Shown here in pieces: positions 11,440-22,754 of a stretch of 64,000 nucleotides of DNA (position 1 is the first letter of the stretch; every line of letters starts with the position of its first letter). Made by a program: the position numbers and the translations under genes. The stretch spans positions 25,468,057 to 25,532,056 of the forward strand of contig JAOANR010000002.1 in assembly GCA_030278955.1 (NCBI GenBank), read 5' to 3'. The notes under the pieces are model-generated. The model searched no databases. It saw nothing but the letters and a program-made list of their open reading frames with translations, and had not been told where the DNA came from. The DNA comes from Hygrophila difformis (taxonomy: Eukaryota > Streptophyta > Magnoliopsida > Lamiales > Acanthaceae).

Positions 11440-13430
11440 AAAATTTTGATTTTGAGTGTCCCATGCTCAAATTTTGTGGAGTGTCATGTTTTTGGTTTCA
11501 TAAGTGAGTCCAGAATAATTGTCAGGAATTGTTGGACTCCACATTTGTTGAAAATGATATTGGACTTGAGATTTCAACCTTTTTCGTGCAATTTTTGCAA
11601 GAAAATATGTTCTAAAATTGAGTCAAAATCTTGTCCTTTTGAGTATGTGATGATTTCTGGATTCAATAAGCTCCCTTGGAATTATTGTGGCCCACCTAAT
11701 TGGCATCTCAGTTTTTGAATCTCAAAATTGAGAAATGTACATGCTTAACTGAAAAAATGATAAATTACTTTGAAAAATGGACTTTGAGTGCATTTTGGTT
11801 GTACATTCTAATTTACCGTGATTTGAATGATATTGACGAATCCAAAATAATTTTTGAGGAGTGTGCAACTCCAGGTTTGGTGATCATGAGCTCTAACATC
11901 AAATTTCATCCTTTTATGGGCAATTTTTGTAAGAAAATATTCCCCCAAAAAGAGGTCAAAACTGAATTCTTCTGAAACTTTGATGAAATTCTCACATGAT
12001 AAATTTCTTTGAAATTATTACAATTTGGGTGAGCCTGAGTTTCAGCCCTTGGATATCAAATGTGTGGAATGTACACCATTGTTTGAAAAATTGGAAATTG
12101 GTTTTCAATAGTGGATTCTCTATGCACTTTGGTTGAATGGTTTGATATGTCATGTTTTTGTTTGCATGAATGAGTCCCAAATAATTGTTATGAGGTGTAC
12201 AAGTCAATGGCTGATGGAAAAGAACTTTAACATAGGACTTCACCATTTTCCGGGCTATTTTTGTAAGAAAATATGCACGAAAAATAGGTCAAAATATATT
12301 TTTGTTGAATTTGTGATGATTTTTGTGCTTGAAGAGCTTCATTGGGACTATTGTGATATATTTGAGATAAAATATCAGATTTTAAAGCTTACATTTGAAA
12401 GATGGACATCCTTAACTCCAAAATCAAAAGTTGGTCATGGAAATTGGAGATTATGTGCCTTTTTTATGGAAATTGCTGAAACCTCTTGATTTTATTACTA
12501 CAAATGAGTTTGAAATGATACTCATGAGATGTTCAAATCCGACTTTGCTGAAAATGAATTTGAAAATTGAATTTCATCATTTTTTGGGCTGTTTTTACAA
12601 GAAAATGGGCCCCAAAACTAGTTTAACTTTACTTTTCACACAAATCTTGATGGATTTATTGCTTGAACAGTTGAAGTAGATTTTTTATGACTTGTGTGAG
12701 CTGATGAATCATGTTTTGAATCATGAGTTTGAAAGATGTGCATCCTTGAGCTAAAAATTGATAAATTGCTTCTGAAAAATGTGATTTTTGTACATGTTGG
12801 TTGTGTTTTATGATGTGTGTTGTTTTTGTTGACATTGATGAGTTCAAATAATTGTTAAACTTTGTTTGACTAAAGCTTTAGAAGAAATGAACTTGAATGT
12901 GACTTTTTACCATTTTTCGGGCCATTTTTCTAAGAAAATTAGCCCTGGGAACATGTCCAAGTTGGATTTTATGATATTTTTTTGTAAGAGCGCATTTATA
13001 TGTGAATTTTTGTGACTTGCATAAGTTGATATTTCTGAATCTGGGTCTCATATGGCAAAGTTGTGCATGCTTGATTGAGAAATTTACACTTAATGAGAAA
13101 TTTGCATCTTTGGATTGTGATTTGCCTTGTGACACGAATGTGGATGTACTTGGCAAGTTTCAAATAATTCTTAGTCAATGCTTGATAGAAGCTTTTGAGG
13201 GAAAGAGCTTAAATATGGAATTTCATAATTTTTCGGGGCATTCTTGCAAGAAAAAAGGCCTCGAAAATGAGTCAAAATTAGTTTTGATAGAAATCTTTAG
13301 GAGTGCCTTGCATGACGAGCTCAAAGAGAATTTTTGTGACTTACATGACTTGGAATTTTTCTGGATTTGGAGTTCATTTATCAAAGTTATGCATGTTTGA
13401 GTGAAAACACAATAATTAGTATGCATCATG
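11440..13430 (+). repeat. Degenerate tandem array, period about 333 bp, six copies
   Basis: The marker (A/G)TTTTT(G/A/C)(C/T)AAGAAAAT and its surroundings recur at 11591, 11923, 12257, 12591, 12924 and 13240, giving steps of 332, 334, 334, 333 and 316 bp. Each unit also has versions of GATGATTT..TTGAAGAGCT and of ATGAGTCCAAATAATTGTT. Copies are strongly diverged, so the array is old. It lies just before the 3' LTR of element B. Short open frames inside are broken differently in each copy and are not genes. Confidence 0.8.
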
Positions 13431-13629
13431 TATGTATGAAGCACTTTTTGATTTTCCGTAGGAATGAGAGTGAGCTAAATATGTCTATCATATTTAGAAG
13501 AGTTAGACTTGGTTGCATGATCTTGACAAGCATTCAGTTTGTATTTCATATATTAAGCTTTGAAACTTATTGAAAAAATTTCTTATATTGTAGGTTGGTA
13601 GAAAAACCTTGTTTTAAAGGATGGGGAGA

Positions 13630-14580
13630 TGGTGTGAGCACCATGATGAAGGATTCTAGACACTAACTTTACTTGAGCATGAAGTATAAAACCGAGGAAG
13701 AGGAAGCCAAGGAGAAGAGGATGACGGATCAAGATCAAAGGGATGAGTTGTTGCCAAGGCACAAGCCTTCTCAAGTGCACCCAAAATCCTTATGGAGCGT
13801 GTTTTTGCGCTTAAAATTGGACTTAAAGAAACTTCCCACATTTTTCTACTGCCCCAGGCGCAATCATTCACAAGTGCGCCCAAAATTCACGTGGAGCGCA
13901 TTTTTGTGCCTGAAATCGGACTTGGAGAAAATTTTCACATTTTGCTACTGTCCCAGGCCAAGCCTTCTCGATTGCGCCCAAAATTCTTATGGAGCACGTT
14001 TTTGTGCCTTAACCCATTTTTTATGTTAAAGTGGATTTCTTTTGGTGGATCCAAGTTTTTTCCATATTTTGAGAACTATTCTCATTTCTCCTCCATAGTT
14101 TCGCTAGTTTTATAATTAGAAATTAATACATTAAGTTTTGAGGATCCAAATGTTATAAAATTCCTCATTTTCCTCATACAAATTTCCATGTATTTTCCTT
14201 TTTAGCAACTAGGGTTATATTGTGGATTGAGGATTGTAAGAACATATTCTATCATCATTTTATCAAAGACATTGTTCTTGTTTTATTCATCTTATTGAGG
14301 GTATCAAGGGTTGATTACTTGAGAATCAAGGGTTACTACTTGATTTCTCACATCAAAACTGGGTCTCTACACATCGTATTGTGTAAGGTTCGTCAATTTC
14401 AATTGATTTGCAAGGATTGATTGATAATTGATTGTTCATTTGTGCATGTTTGGCATCATTCTTAGGTTCTTAATCCTCATATCAAGAGTACTTGATCAAT
14501 CATTCTTCCATTTGAACCCCTACTTGCCCTATCATTTATTATTGTTTGTTTGATTTATTTTGCACCTTAGTTTGCTCACA
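13630..14580 (+). repeat. 3' LTR of element B
   Basis: The right end is fixed by matching 6064-6135. The left end is inferred at TGGTGTGAGCACC because a purine tract (AAAGGATGGGGAGA, 13616-13629) lies directly before it. Contains three tandem copies of about 100 bp marked by CCCAAAAT at about 13780, 13880 and 13978, each followed by TGGAGC.CGTTTTTG.GC. Sequence after 14580 is a MULE relic. Confidence 0.7.
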
Positions 14581-14584
14581 ATAG

Positions 14585-15990
14585 ATGGCCAACTTCCAAG
14601 CACCTGGATTCAAGGGTTGGGCACGCAAGAAATTGTTTTGAAAAGCTGCAAAATGCACTACAGTAAATTCATTCGAGAGGGTAATGGATGAGCTTCATAA
14701 AGATGATCCCAAGGCAGAGAAATGGTTGAGGGAGAAGCCTCCTATCCAATGGTGTAGAGCATTCTTCAATTCCTTCCCAAAATGTGACATCTTGACCAAC
14801 AATGCTTGCGAGATATTTAATGCAAATGTTATTGAAGCAATGAAGAAGCTACTCTTGGCCATGTTCCAAGGTTTACAATCTATTTAATATCACGTTTTCA
14901 ATGGAATCGGGACATGACATACAAATCGAAAAGATGGAAGGAAGTGCACTTCCCGAGGATACAAAAAATCCTTGATGGCTATCATGCCAAGATGCTGAAC
15001 TATGTTGCAACAAAGTCCAATGCTAACAATTTCCAGGTGATTCTATAGTTTATGTATTATGTCTATTATATTTTCATATAATTTAATCCCTGGTTTATGC
15101 TTAATGACATCTATTACAATGTCATTCGTTCATTATGATTTTAACACTAATCAAGTGAACTTCATAAATGATGATTTAGAACAAGACAGTGTGGACTTGG
15201 ATGCCAGGGTATGTAGATGTAGAAAATGTCAAGTTAGTGGCCTTCCATACCTACATGCCTATGTTTCAATCCACCAAATGAAGTATCCAATTGAGAAATA
15301 CATCCACAAGTGTTATGAGATTGTCAACTACAAAAAAGCATATGCTTTGCCGTATTACCAATCAATATGGTTTCAAAATGGCCAAAAACACATCACAATC
15401 CCATAGTCCCATCTATGATTGTTGAAAGAAGAAGAGAGCAAGGCAAAGGGAATAGCAAGGTGAAAAAGAAGAAGGATGGCAGGCCTCGAGTATTCTCTGG
15501 TGGTAGCAAGATGAAGAGGCAACATGATTATGCATAGTGCTCAAGATGTGGTACTCGTGGACAAAATGTGAGAAAGTGTAAGTTGGCTGCTATTACCAGG
15601 CCAACCAATGAAGAGCCAACTGTAAGTTTCATTTTAAAACTTCAATTAAAATTATAAGCCGCCATCTAACTTGGAATTGTATCATTGTTGTCCCTGCTTG
15701 TTATTACCCGTCAAGTTCATAATTCAAAACTTCAATCTTACATTCTAGGGAGGAGATGGGGTTGCAGAGATGGTACATGAAGAAGGATCCTTTCCTGATG
15801 GAGACATGGTTAAATGCATGACACAAGTGGAGTTTCAAATACCTCAATCCCAAAGGACATTGCACATTGTTGTCTTGCTGCATGTATGGACGTGGAAAAT
15901 GAAACTAGGGCAACTACTAGTCCGATTCCATCTATAATGAAAGTTGGCCAGAAATCATGACGATTTTCAACCTACTAAAGAAGGCTAAAC
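14585..15990 (+). pseudogene. Mutator-like element (MULE) transposase, C-terminal part, decayed
   Basis: Conceptual translation in pieces shows the C-terminal MULE transposase order. First, KAAKCTTVNSFERVMDELHK and WLREKPPIQWCRAFF..KCDILTNNACEIFNANV (14640-14840), then RWKEVHFPRIQKIL (about 14930). A SWIM zinc finger CRCRKCQVSGLPYLHA with following EKYIHKCYE lies at 15209-15330. A zinc knuckle CSRCGTRGQNVRKC is at 15538-15579, with Asn replacing the usual His. Stops interrupt it (for example TGA for Trp near 14638, TAG at 15535), and the catalytic DDE half is missing because element B is inserted upstream. Transposase would cut and move MULE DNA in the nucleus; this copy cannot. An intron probably lies between about 15037 and 15115. 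Confidence 0.85.
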
Positions 15991-16204
15991 AAGATTTGGG
16001 GAAGAAACCATGAAGTGTTGAAGACCAATATTTGACTGTGTATTGTACCATTTTTTATCCATGGTGGCTGTTATTGACAAACAATATGCCACAGGGGATG
16101 CACTTTTGTTGGATGTGAAGCTAGAACTTTAGGATCTATTACACTTTAAGATCTGTTGGAAATATTGTTGCATATTTTGACTTGAACAGGTTGGTAATGA
16201 ATGC
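15991..16204 (+). other. MULE flank before the second solo LTR
   Basis: Short AT-rich remainder of the host MULE 3' part; it continues after the solo LTR at 19646. No coding feature seen. Confidence 0.4.
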
Positions 16205-19200
16205 TGTAACACCCCCGGATTTGATCACCCAGGCCGGGATGCCACCGCCACACCTCCCAAGCAAGACACGACTTCATTCGAGCTCACTTGAGAGATGCAA
16301 GGCTAATGGTATAAAATAATTTAAAACGACCAAGTCCGGAAGTACTTATATTTAAGAATAATAATCATCCATATACGCAGCGGAAATATAAGTTTATGCA
16401 GCGGAAATAAAGTATAGGGTTGACATGGCCAAAACACGGGTTAACAGGCCCATATGCAGTCTCATGCAGAAAATAATAAAATGTTCAAAATAAATCCCCC
16501 CGAATGTATGCTCATGCTTCATACTCTGTCATAGAAAAACATAACCAACATTTATCAGTATTAAGGAATACTGAGTAAGACAATCTCTAGCATAGCAATA
16601 AATGGGTTTTTAAATAATTACTCATTTTAAGCATGCATGTTTAGACAATAATAAAATCCATAATTTCTCATAATCCATTTCAGTTAAAAATAATAATTCA
16701 AGGCATAGGCATAATTTAAAGACATAATTAAAGATGCATAATTAACGACATAAATAAATAAATAAATAAACATTTAAGTCTTATAAATTTTTCTCCTGTT
16801 AACTAAGAAGAGGATGCCACAACCATATATCTCAAGTTTCTCGTTTCCCATATATCAATTTCGGAAACATTGCCGAAGCAACCCGCTTATCAAATTTCGG
16901 AAACATTGCCGAAGCAACCCGCTGTTCACGCCATACACAGTACCACTCCAGAGTCTCGAGTAACCCATTCGGATACACCCGAGAGTGTAGACTAATTTCT
17001 CAATTACCGTTTTGGCACAATTTCACAATATCACATTTCGTCCACTCGGGCATGATTTTCGAGATAGAGGGGCACCCTGCAGAGCACTCACCCCCTACTT
17101 CACATGGATATCTAGCTCAGCCTAGATTAACGGGATTTTTAAAATGTAGTGATTTTAATGTTTAGACATATCTCACAAATCATGTGTTTCTCGAAAGTCG
17201 AGTTTTCAACATTTCAACCAAGTCATTGCCACACTTTACGCCAACTCAGTTTAAAAATACATTTCAAAGGAAATCAACTTGAAATTTCTCCATTAGCTCA
17301 AAAACACGCTAACAAACAACTTTCGTGTTTTAAGTTTTTTAAAATTATGTGAGGAAACAAGTGAAATTTCACAATCTTTGCAAAGTATAAAATCTGTCAA
17401 CCTTTTCTAAACAGCGCACTGATTTTCAAAAGAGTTTTTTATATAGCAAACGACCTTCAAAATATATGAAATTTTACAGGTACTTAAAAGACAACAAAAC
17501 AAACAAGTTTTATTAGAGGCATATTATGCAAATTCATTACGGATTAAGTCAGAATAATTCACTGAGTTCGGACTTAAAATCTGTCGACTTTTTCTTCACG
17601 GACATAGTGTATTCAAAACGGGTTTTGACTATCCAAACGTTGATGAAAATGCATGAAATTTTACAGGCATATTTTCAAGACATTTATCTACAACTTTTAT
17701 GTTTTCACCAAAGGTTAGTTTTGAATATAAGTGATAGAAATGTGCACATCAAGTTCGACCATGTAATCTGTCTTAGTTTTCAAAAAGTTCATACATTACA
17801 GAAACTGTTTGACGCATTTTGGGATAGCAAATCTTAATGAAAACGTATGAAATTGATGTTAGGAAGAAATCCCTAGTTCGGAGTTTTTCGTTTCGGATTC
17901 TCGAATGGTTTTTCGGCCAATCTCAGAAAACGCATAAAGATTGAATCTTTTATGTCCGATTTTAGGGTTTGCTTTAAAACTAGTGTTTCTAACGGTTCTA
18001 AGCCAACAATGTTGATATGTAAGAGATCATCTTACTTGAATTTCGTCCTAGACTGTCTCGGGGTCGTCTGGGATCTAAGATTTGTCACGAACGGATCTCC
18101 TCAACACGAATCTTCCAACTTTGGCCACGAATTCGAATCGAAAGAAGAAATCTAGTGTGAGATCGGATTTTCGGGTTCGGAAAGTTAAACGAAAACCTAT
18201 GAACGACTTACCACAATCTGGAATACTAAAGTTCTTGTTCTCCACGCCTCCTTCATCGATTTATTTCGTCGGAAAGTGATCGGAAAGCACGAACTTGGTG
18301 ATTTCAGGTTTTGGAAGAGGTTTGGAGAGTTTGGAGAGACCATGGGGTTGCTAGGGTTTGGAGATCGAAAATAATGAGTTTCCAGACTCTAAACTCGTCC
18401 ATATATCCTTCCCATTGCCTAAAATCAAGTTACCAAAGTCGGGGGTCGAAAATAAGGTAAGAAATCGTCGAAAACCGAAAGTTGATCGTCCACTGTGGTG
18501 TGGCGCGGTCTCGGAGCGGGATCCTTCCAGACCGCGCGGCTGTCGGTAGGGCTGCGCCGTGGGCTGGGCCGTGTGATCCATCGGGCCTTTCCTCCTCTCG
18601 TTCGGGTTTCTATCCTCCTACGTTTTCGGGCTCGGTTTTCCGGGCCATTCTCGGATTCCGATTTCTATCCTAAATTTTATTCCGTCTTTAATTGATTTCG
18701 TATTCGAAATCTTGAATCCATTGAATTTAAATTCGCCGGTGTCGAATTCGTCGTCTTTCGATCCCGTGCAATGATTTATTTATTTAAATCATTTTCGACT
18801 TCACGGTTCTTGGAATTAAAATTTCTTTGCTCTTTGAATTTAATTCCATTTCCTATTACTACGTTGCGTTTGGTTGGAGAGACTTAGATTACCAGTGGGA
18901 ATGTGATTGCTGGGAATGTCAGATTACTGGGAATGTCAGATTGTTGGGAATCTTATTTTTTGGAATTTTAAGATTACTGCGTTTGGTTGGATTGAGAATC
19001 TCAGATTCCTATATAACATGAATAGACTATAATGCCCTTAATTCAAAATTATTATTTAATAGTTCTCATGAAGCTTATTTCTCATTAATTCGATGCTTCG
19101 TCATTTATAATAAAATTCCTCTGCAGTGTCTATAAATTTTTTTTCGTAAATTATCATATATTGCATTACGTTTGAAAGATAATTGTACCTTGGAACGAGT

Positions 19201-19645
19201 TAAATCTACTTGTTTGTTGCAATTTTATAGAATGTGCAAACTGTATACGGTGAAATTCATCGAAAATGTTCAAAAACTCTATGGCACAAAAAAGAATAAA
19301 AATAAATTAAATAATTAATGAATTTTTATTATATCAAATTAAAATTCAATAAAAATAATAAAATGATTAAGTTTTAAAATGAGTTATGTATGGTTTTAAA
19401 ATTTAAAAGGGTATAAAAGACAATTTAATGTAAGATGAAATGGAAGATGACTGGTAATCTAAGATTACCTGGCGTATTGAGGGAATCACATTCCCATCAA
19501 TCTTAGCCAACATTCCCACTTGGTTGGGAATCTAACATTCCTTCCTAAAAGATTACCCCAACCAAACGTGGGAATATGTCATTCCCTGCAGAAGATTCCT
19601 AGGGGCATCCAAGATACCCCCAACCAAACGCCCTCGGGTATTACA
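16205..19645 (-). repeat. Solo LTR, 3-kb family, second copy
   Basis: Starts TGTAACACCCCCGGATTTGA and ends CTCGGGTATTACA, with a perfect AATGC target duplication at 16200-16204 and 19646-19650. Homologous to 6251-9287, but about 215 bp near its right end are replaced by a MITE-like insert. A 36-bp tandem duplication (AATTTCGGAAACATTGCCGAAGC, at 16857 and 16893) sits where the other copy has a different, 70-bp duplication. Orientation is inferred as in the other copy. Confidence 0.8.
18866..19631. mobile_element. MITE-like insert with nested terminal inverted repeats
   Basis: GCGTTTGGTTGG (18866-18877) is exactly inverted at 19620-19631. A second pair with nearly the same motif lies inside (18979-18990 and about 19558-19568). 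The interior is AT-rich and non-coding, with repeated GGGAAT and GATTAC motifs at both ends. No clear target duplication was found, so the superfamily (PIF/Harbinger or hAT are the likely options) is not assigned. Compared with the other solo LTR, about 215 bp of LTR are missing at this point. Confidence 0.6.
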
Positions 19646-20200
19646 AATGCAATCAAATGCCATTGGCATTTGCATATGCTATGGAATGCCAATTGCATTT
19701 GCTTTTGACATGGCTTTCTTAATTCACAAATGTATGTATCCAGGGAACATTTGAATCATTTTTTGAATGATGCCATCGTGTTTGATTTTGAGATTTAAAT
19801 TATCGGTGGCTCGGCTCTTTAAGTCAGCTTGTTTGAGACATATTTTTCCATTACATAGAGAAAAGCTATCTTAAAGTGCTCTAGTTTTTCCACATTTATG
19901 TCTACCAGCAATTTTTACAATGGACAACCACAAACAAGGAAAATAGCCAAATACAAACACTGCGATACTACGGGTTGGATATATCATAAACACTTGCACA
20001 CCAAACAGACCTTGCATCACATTAAATTGATCCAACCCTTCAAACACTTGCATAAACCAAATAATCTCCTACTTCGTCTCAAACACTTACAACCCCTAAT
20101 TTCCTTCATTTACTCCTACCAGATAATCTCCTACCTCACCTTGTGCAATTTACTCAATGAAATAGCACCAAACAAGTCATCACAACAAAAAGTCTATACC
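19646..20200. other. Host sequence between solo LTR and element C
   Basis: AT-rich sequence without a recognisable gene. It includes a perfect palindrome CAAATGCCATTGGCATTTG at 19654-19672. ATAGCACCAAACAAG near the right end resembles a MITE terminus, but no partner was located. Confidence 0.4.
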
Positions 20201-20676
20201 TGTTAACCGAGTAAATTTAGTGGCCTATTAAGTAAAATTAGTGACTCATTTATTTCGAGACCATTATATGTGTAAACCCCGTTTATGATATTATGTCGGC
20301 CCAGGAATTACGAAGAGATTGGAACGGGAGGTTTCTTTGTAGTGCCAGCATGGAGACAAGTGTCCTGAGGGCGTTGTGTGAGTGCCAGCAGGAGGGATGG
20401 CGTGACGACAGGTGTCCTAAAGGAGTTCGTGGGGGGTGCCTGACGGTTAAAGGGCTCCGTTTATAAAAGCTTAGGGGATGCTCATTTGGGGGTCCTTCGA
20501 CTCCACAGAAAAAAATTCATTTTCTGCAGTTTATTTTCTTTCCTGCAAGTTTTATTCTGTTGTTTTCATTCTGCAATTTTACCGCTTTGTTTACGTTCCT
20601 GTAATCCTTCCTGTAATCTCTTCAAAGTTATTAATCAAAAGAGGTCTCTAAACCTCTACATATTTTACGCTCAACA
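20201..20676 (+). repeat. 5' LTR of element C (476 bp)
   Basis: TGTTAACCGAG..CTCAACA. A TATA box (TATAAAA, 20462-20468) lies in the middle with the transcript start expected about 30 bp on. Shares the block GGCG(T)GACGACAGGTGTCC with the LTRs of element D. Differs from the 3' LTR by a 13-bp duplication around TGTAATCCTTCC. Confidence 0.9.
20462..20468 (+). promoter_or_regulatory. TATA box in 5' LTR of element C
   Basis: TATAAAA in the expected mid-LTR position. The same motif is at the corresponding place in D (35120-35126) and E (41767-41773). Confidence 0.6.
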
Positions 20677-20678
20677 AA

Positions 20679-20698
20679 TTGGCACGCCCAGTGGGACA
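20679..20698 (+). other. Primer binding site of element C
   Basis: TTGGCACGCCCAGTGGGAC starts two to three bases after the LTR end and is conserved in elements D and E. It has the expected TGG start for pairing with a tRNA 3' CCA end; the tRNA itself was not identified. Confidence 0.75.
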
Positions 20699-20732
20699 CG
20701 AAGTTAAAGCCATATCCGCTTCAAAGAAGTGT

Positions 20733-22754
20733 ATGCGTCTAAGATCTGGACGTTTGGTAAGTGATCTTAAGCATAAGTTTGAAGAAATGTCTCTGCAAGA
20801 GTAGACACCTGTTAGAACGTCGTCTGAAGAGGTGCCTGAGACGACGAATGTTGCACCACCACAACAGGGGATCATGCAGACCCCTACATTTGCAGAACAA
20901 GTGCGGCTCTCGATGACAGAATCGATGGCCGAGTTCATGCCTCTACTAACTAGGCATCTTATGGACGTTTTGTGGCCTGCTATGGCCGATCAAATTGATA
21001 GAGGCATCAATGCCATACGAACTCTACAGGAAGTAACTGCTCCTACAACAGCTCTTGCCAACGGCGCTAACACGCTGCCAGGTTCAGGGCCGTCAGGCGG
21101 CCAATTACGAACTTGGGGCACAGCATCCATCAGCCAGCCACCACTCCCCGATATGGGAGGCTTGGCTAGTCCACTGGTGAACCCGTTCCAGACAGCCTAT
21201 GCTTTCAACCCGGCGGCGCCCTTGATGCCGAATCCTAGACTTTCAGCACCCCCAGCGCCCATCTATGCGGCTCCAGGTTGTTTAGTGGCCTCCAGTGTGT
21301 CTCCAGGTTGTACGGCGGCCTCTTGTGGCATTGGTATACAGCCACGTCAAGCGGCACCTCATGTGCCGAACGCTCCAGTAGGGCCCTTCGTTTGGGGACA
21401 AGCGCCCCAACCTTGGGGGCAGACCCCACTGCAAGGGGGGCAGGCACCGCAGAATGCAACACAAGCCGCATGACTCCTACTACACCCCCAGCGGCGATGC
21501 CACCTGTGCAGGCGCCAGCAGTGTCGCCCGAGTTGCTTGCTGACATGATGCAGCAACACTTTGGCATCCAACTGAGGCCGATGGAGCGGCCTACATACCG
21601 CAAGCCGTACCCTGATTGGGTAGATAGCATTTAACCCTACCCACGAGGATTTAAGATGCCCGAATTTTCGACGTTCTCAGGGGATGATGGTAGGTCCACC
21701 GTGGAGCACGTGGGGAGGTTCACTGCGCAATGTGGGGAAGCAGCATCAAACGACTGGCTCAAGTTGAAGCTCTTTAGCTCATCCCTCACTGGTCCTGCGT
21801 TCGCATGGTATGCGTCGTTACGGTCTAATTCTATTCAGAATTGGGCTGACTTGGAGCGAGCCTTCCATGACAGGTTTTACACACCATTGTCACAGGTTAG
21901 TCTCGCAGACTTAACTAACGCAAAACAGTATGCCGATGAGACGGCAAGTGCCTTCATTAATAGGTTACAGCGGCTTAAGGGCCGATGTACTATAGCAATT
22001 CCTGAGAAGGAAATAGCCAACATAGCAGTAACTAATATGTTGCCTAAATTGAAGGAACATTTAATTGTGCAGGATGCAACTGATCTTGCCTAGCTGGCCG
22101 AGAGAGCGGCCCACCTGGAAATTCCTGGAAGAGCATGAAGAAAAGCGTCCCACACGTCGAGTCCACTTCGAGAAAGTGAGGTTCAGCGACGAAGAGGATG
22201 AACCTGTGGAGGTGGCTGTAGCGGAGTTGGTCCAAACAGCCAAACCACACACTTGTGCGGCCCTCAGGCCGCCAAAACAGAAAGAGGCCAAGTATAGGCC
22301 TGAGTAGGATCTCTTTGATATGAGCAGGGCGGACCAAGTGTTCGATGCTCTACTCAAAGACGGGGTGATTAAGCTGCCCGAGGGGCAGAAGTTGCCAGCG
22401 GCCGAGGATATTCGGGGCCGATCTTTTTGTGAGTGGCACAATTCCTATACTCATAGCATTACCAAGTGCAAGAGTTTTAGAAGTGCTATTCAAAATAAGA
22501 TTAAAGAGGGACGATTAAAAATTGCAGGTATGAAGGTGGATATAGACCCATTTCCTCAGCTTCATTTTGGTGCGTCTGGATTCATTCCAAGTCCAGAGGA
22601 TGGCGGCTCAAGTAGCCGGACTACTCGAGACGAGGAGTGTGTTCAGATCAATGAGCAAGACGAAGACTTGTTGTCTAACGAGTCTGAAGCTGAGAAGGAC
22701 AGAGAAAAGGAGCTGTACAACAAACAGCCTAGGTTTAAAAATATGTCCAAATAG
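20733..22754 (+). pseudogene. Gag of element C
   Basis: Start ATG at 20733 (MRLRSGRL) matches the starts in D and E. A Pro/Ala-rich region is followed by a conserved Gag domain (HFGIQLRPMERPTYRKPYPDWV, then EHVGRFTAQCGEA.NDWLKL.LFSSSLTGPAF.WY, about 21550-21830). Compared with D, the frame has a stop at 20802, a 1-base deletion near 21466 (GCCGCATG for GCCGCCATG) and a stop at about 21632. Further stops are at 22091, 22305 and 22752, with another frameshift near 22100. Gag would form the cytoplasmic particle. No CCHC knuckle was recognised in this part. Confidence 0.8.

Larger units (their letters stand above)
6064..14580 (+). mobile_element. Element B: large non-autonomous LTR element (LARD-like), 5' LTR truncated by insertion of A
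   Basis: The last 72 bp of an LTR at 6064-6135 match 14509-14580, the end of a second LTR, with both ending GCTCACA. A primer site follows the first copy and a purine tract precedes the second. The inner region after removing the nested solo LTR is about 4.5 kb and has no reverse transcriptase, protease or integrase motif. It holds a small Lys/Glu-rich frame and a 333-bp tandem array. The remaining 5' LTR lies beyond the left window edge, on the other side of element A. Confidence 0.75.

Noticed and set aside
11440..13430. Short open frames in the 333-bp array as genes
   Set aside because: They recur only because the sequence is tandemly repeated and are broken at different points in each copy.
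6251..19645. The two 3-kb LTRs as the two ends of one retrotransposon
   Set aside because: Each has its own target duplication (ATAC(A/C) and AATGC) and they sit in different host sequences (element B and the MULE), so they are separate solo LTRs.
20679..20698. tRNA gene at the primer sites of C, D and E
   Set aside because: Only about 18 bases of tRNA-like complementarity after an LTR end; no cloverleaf in the surrounding sequence.
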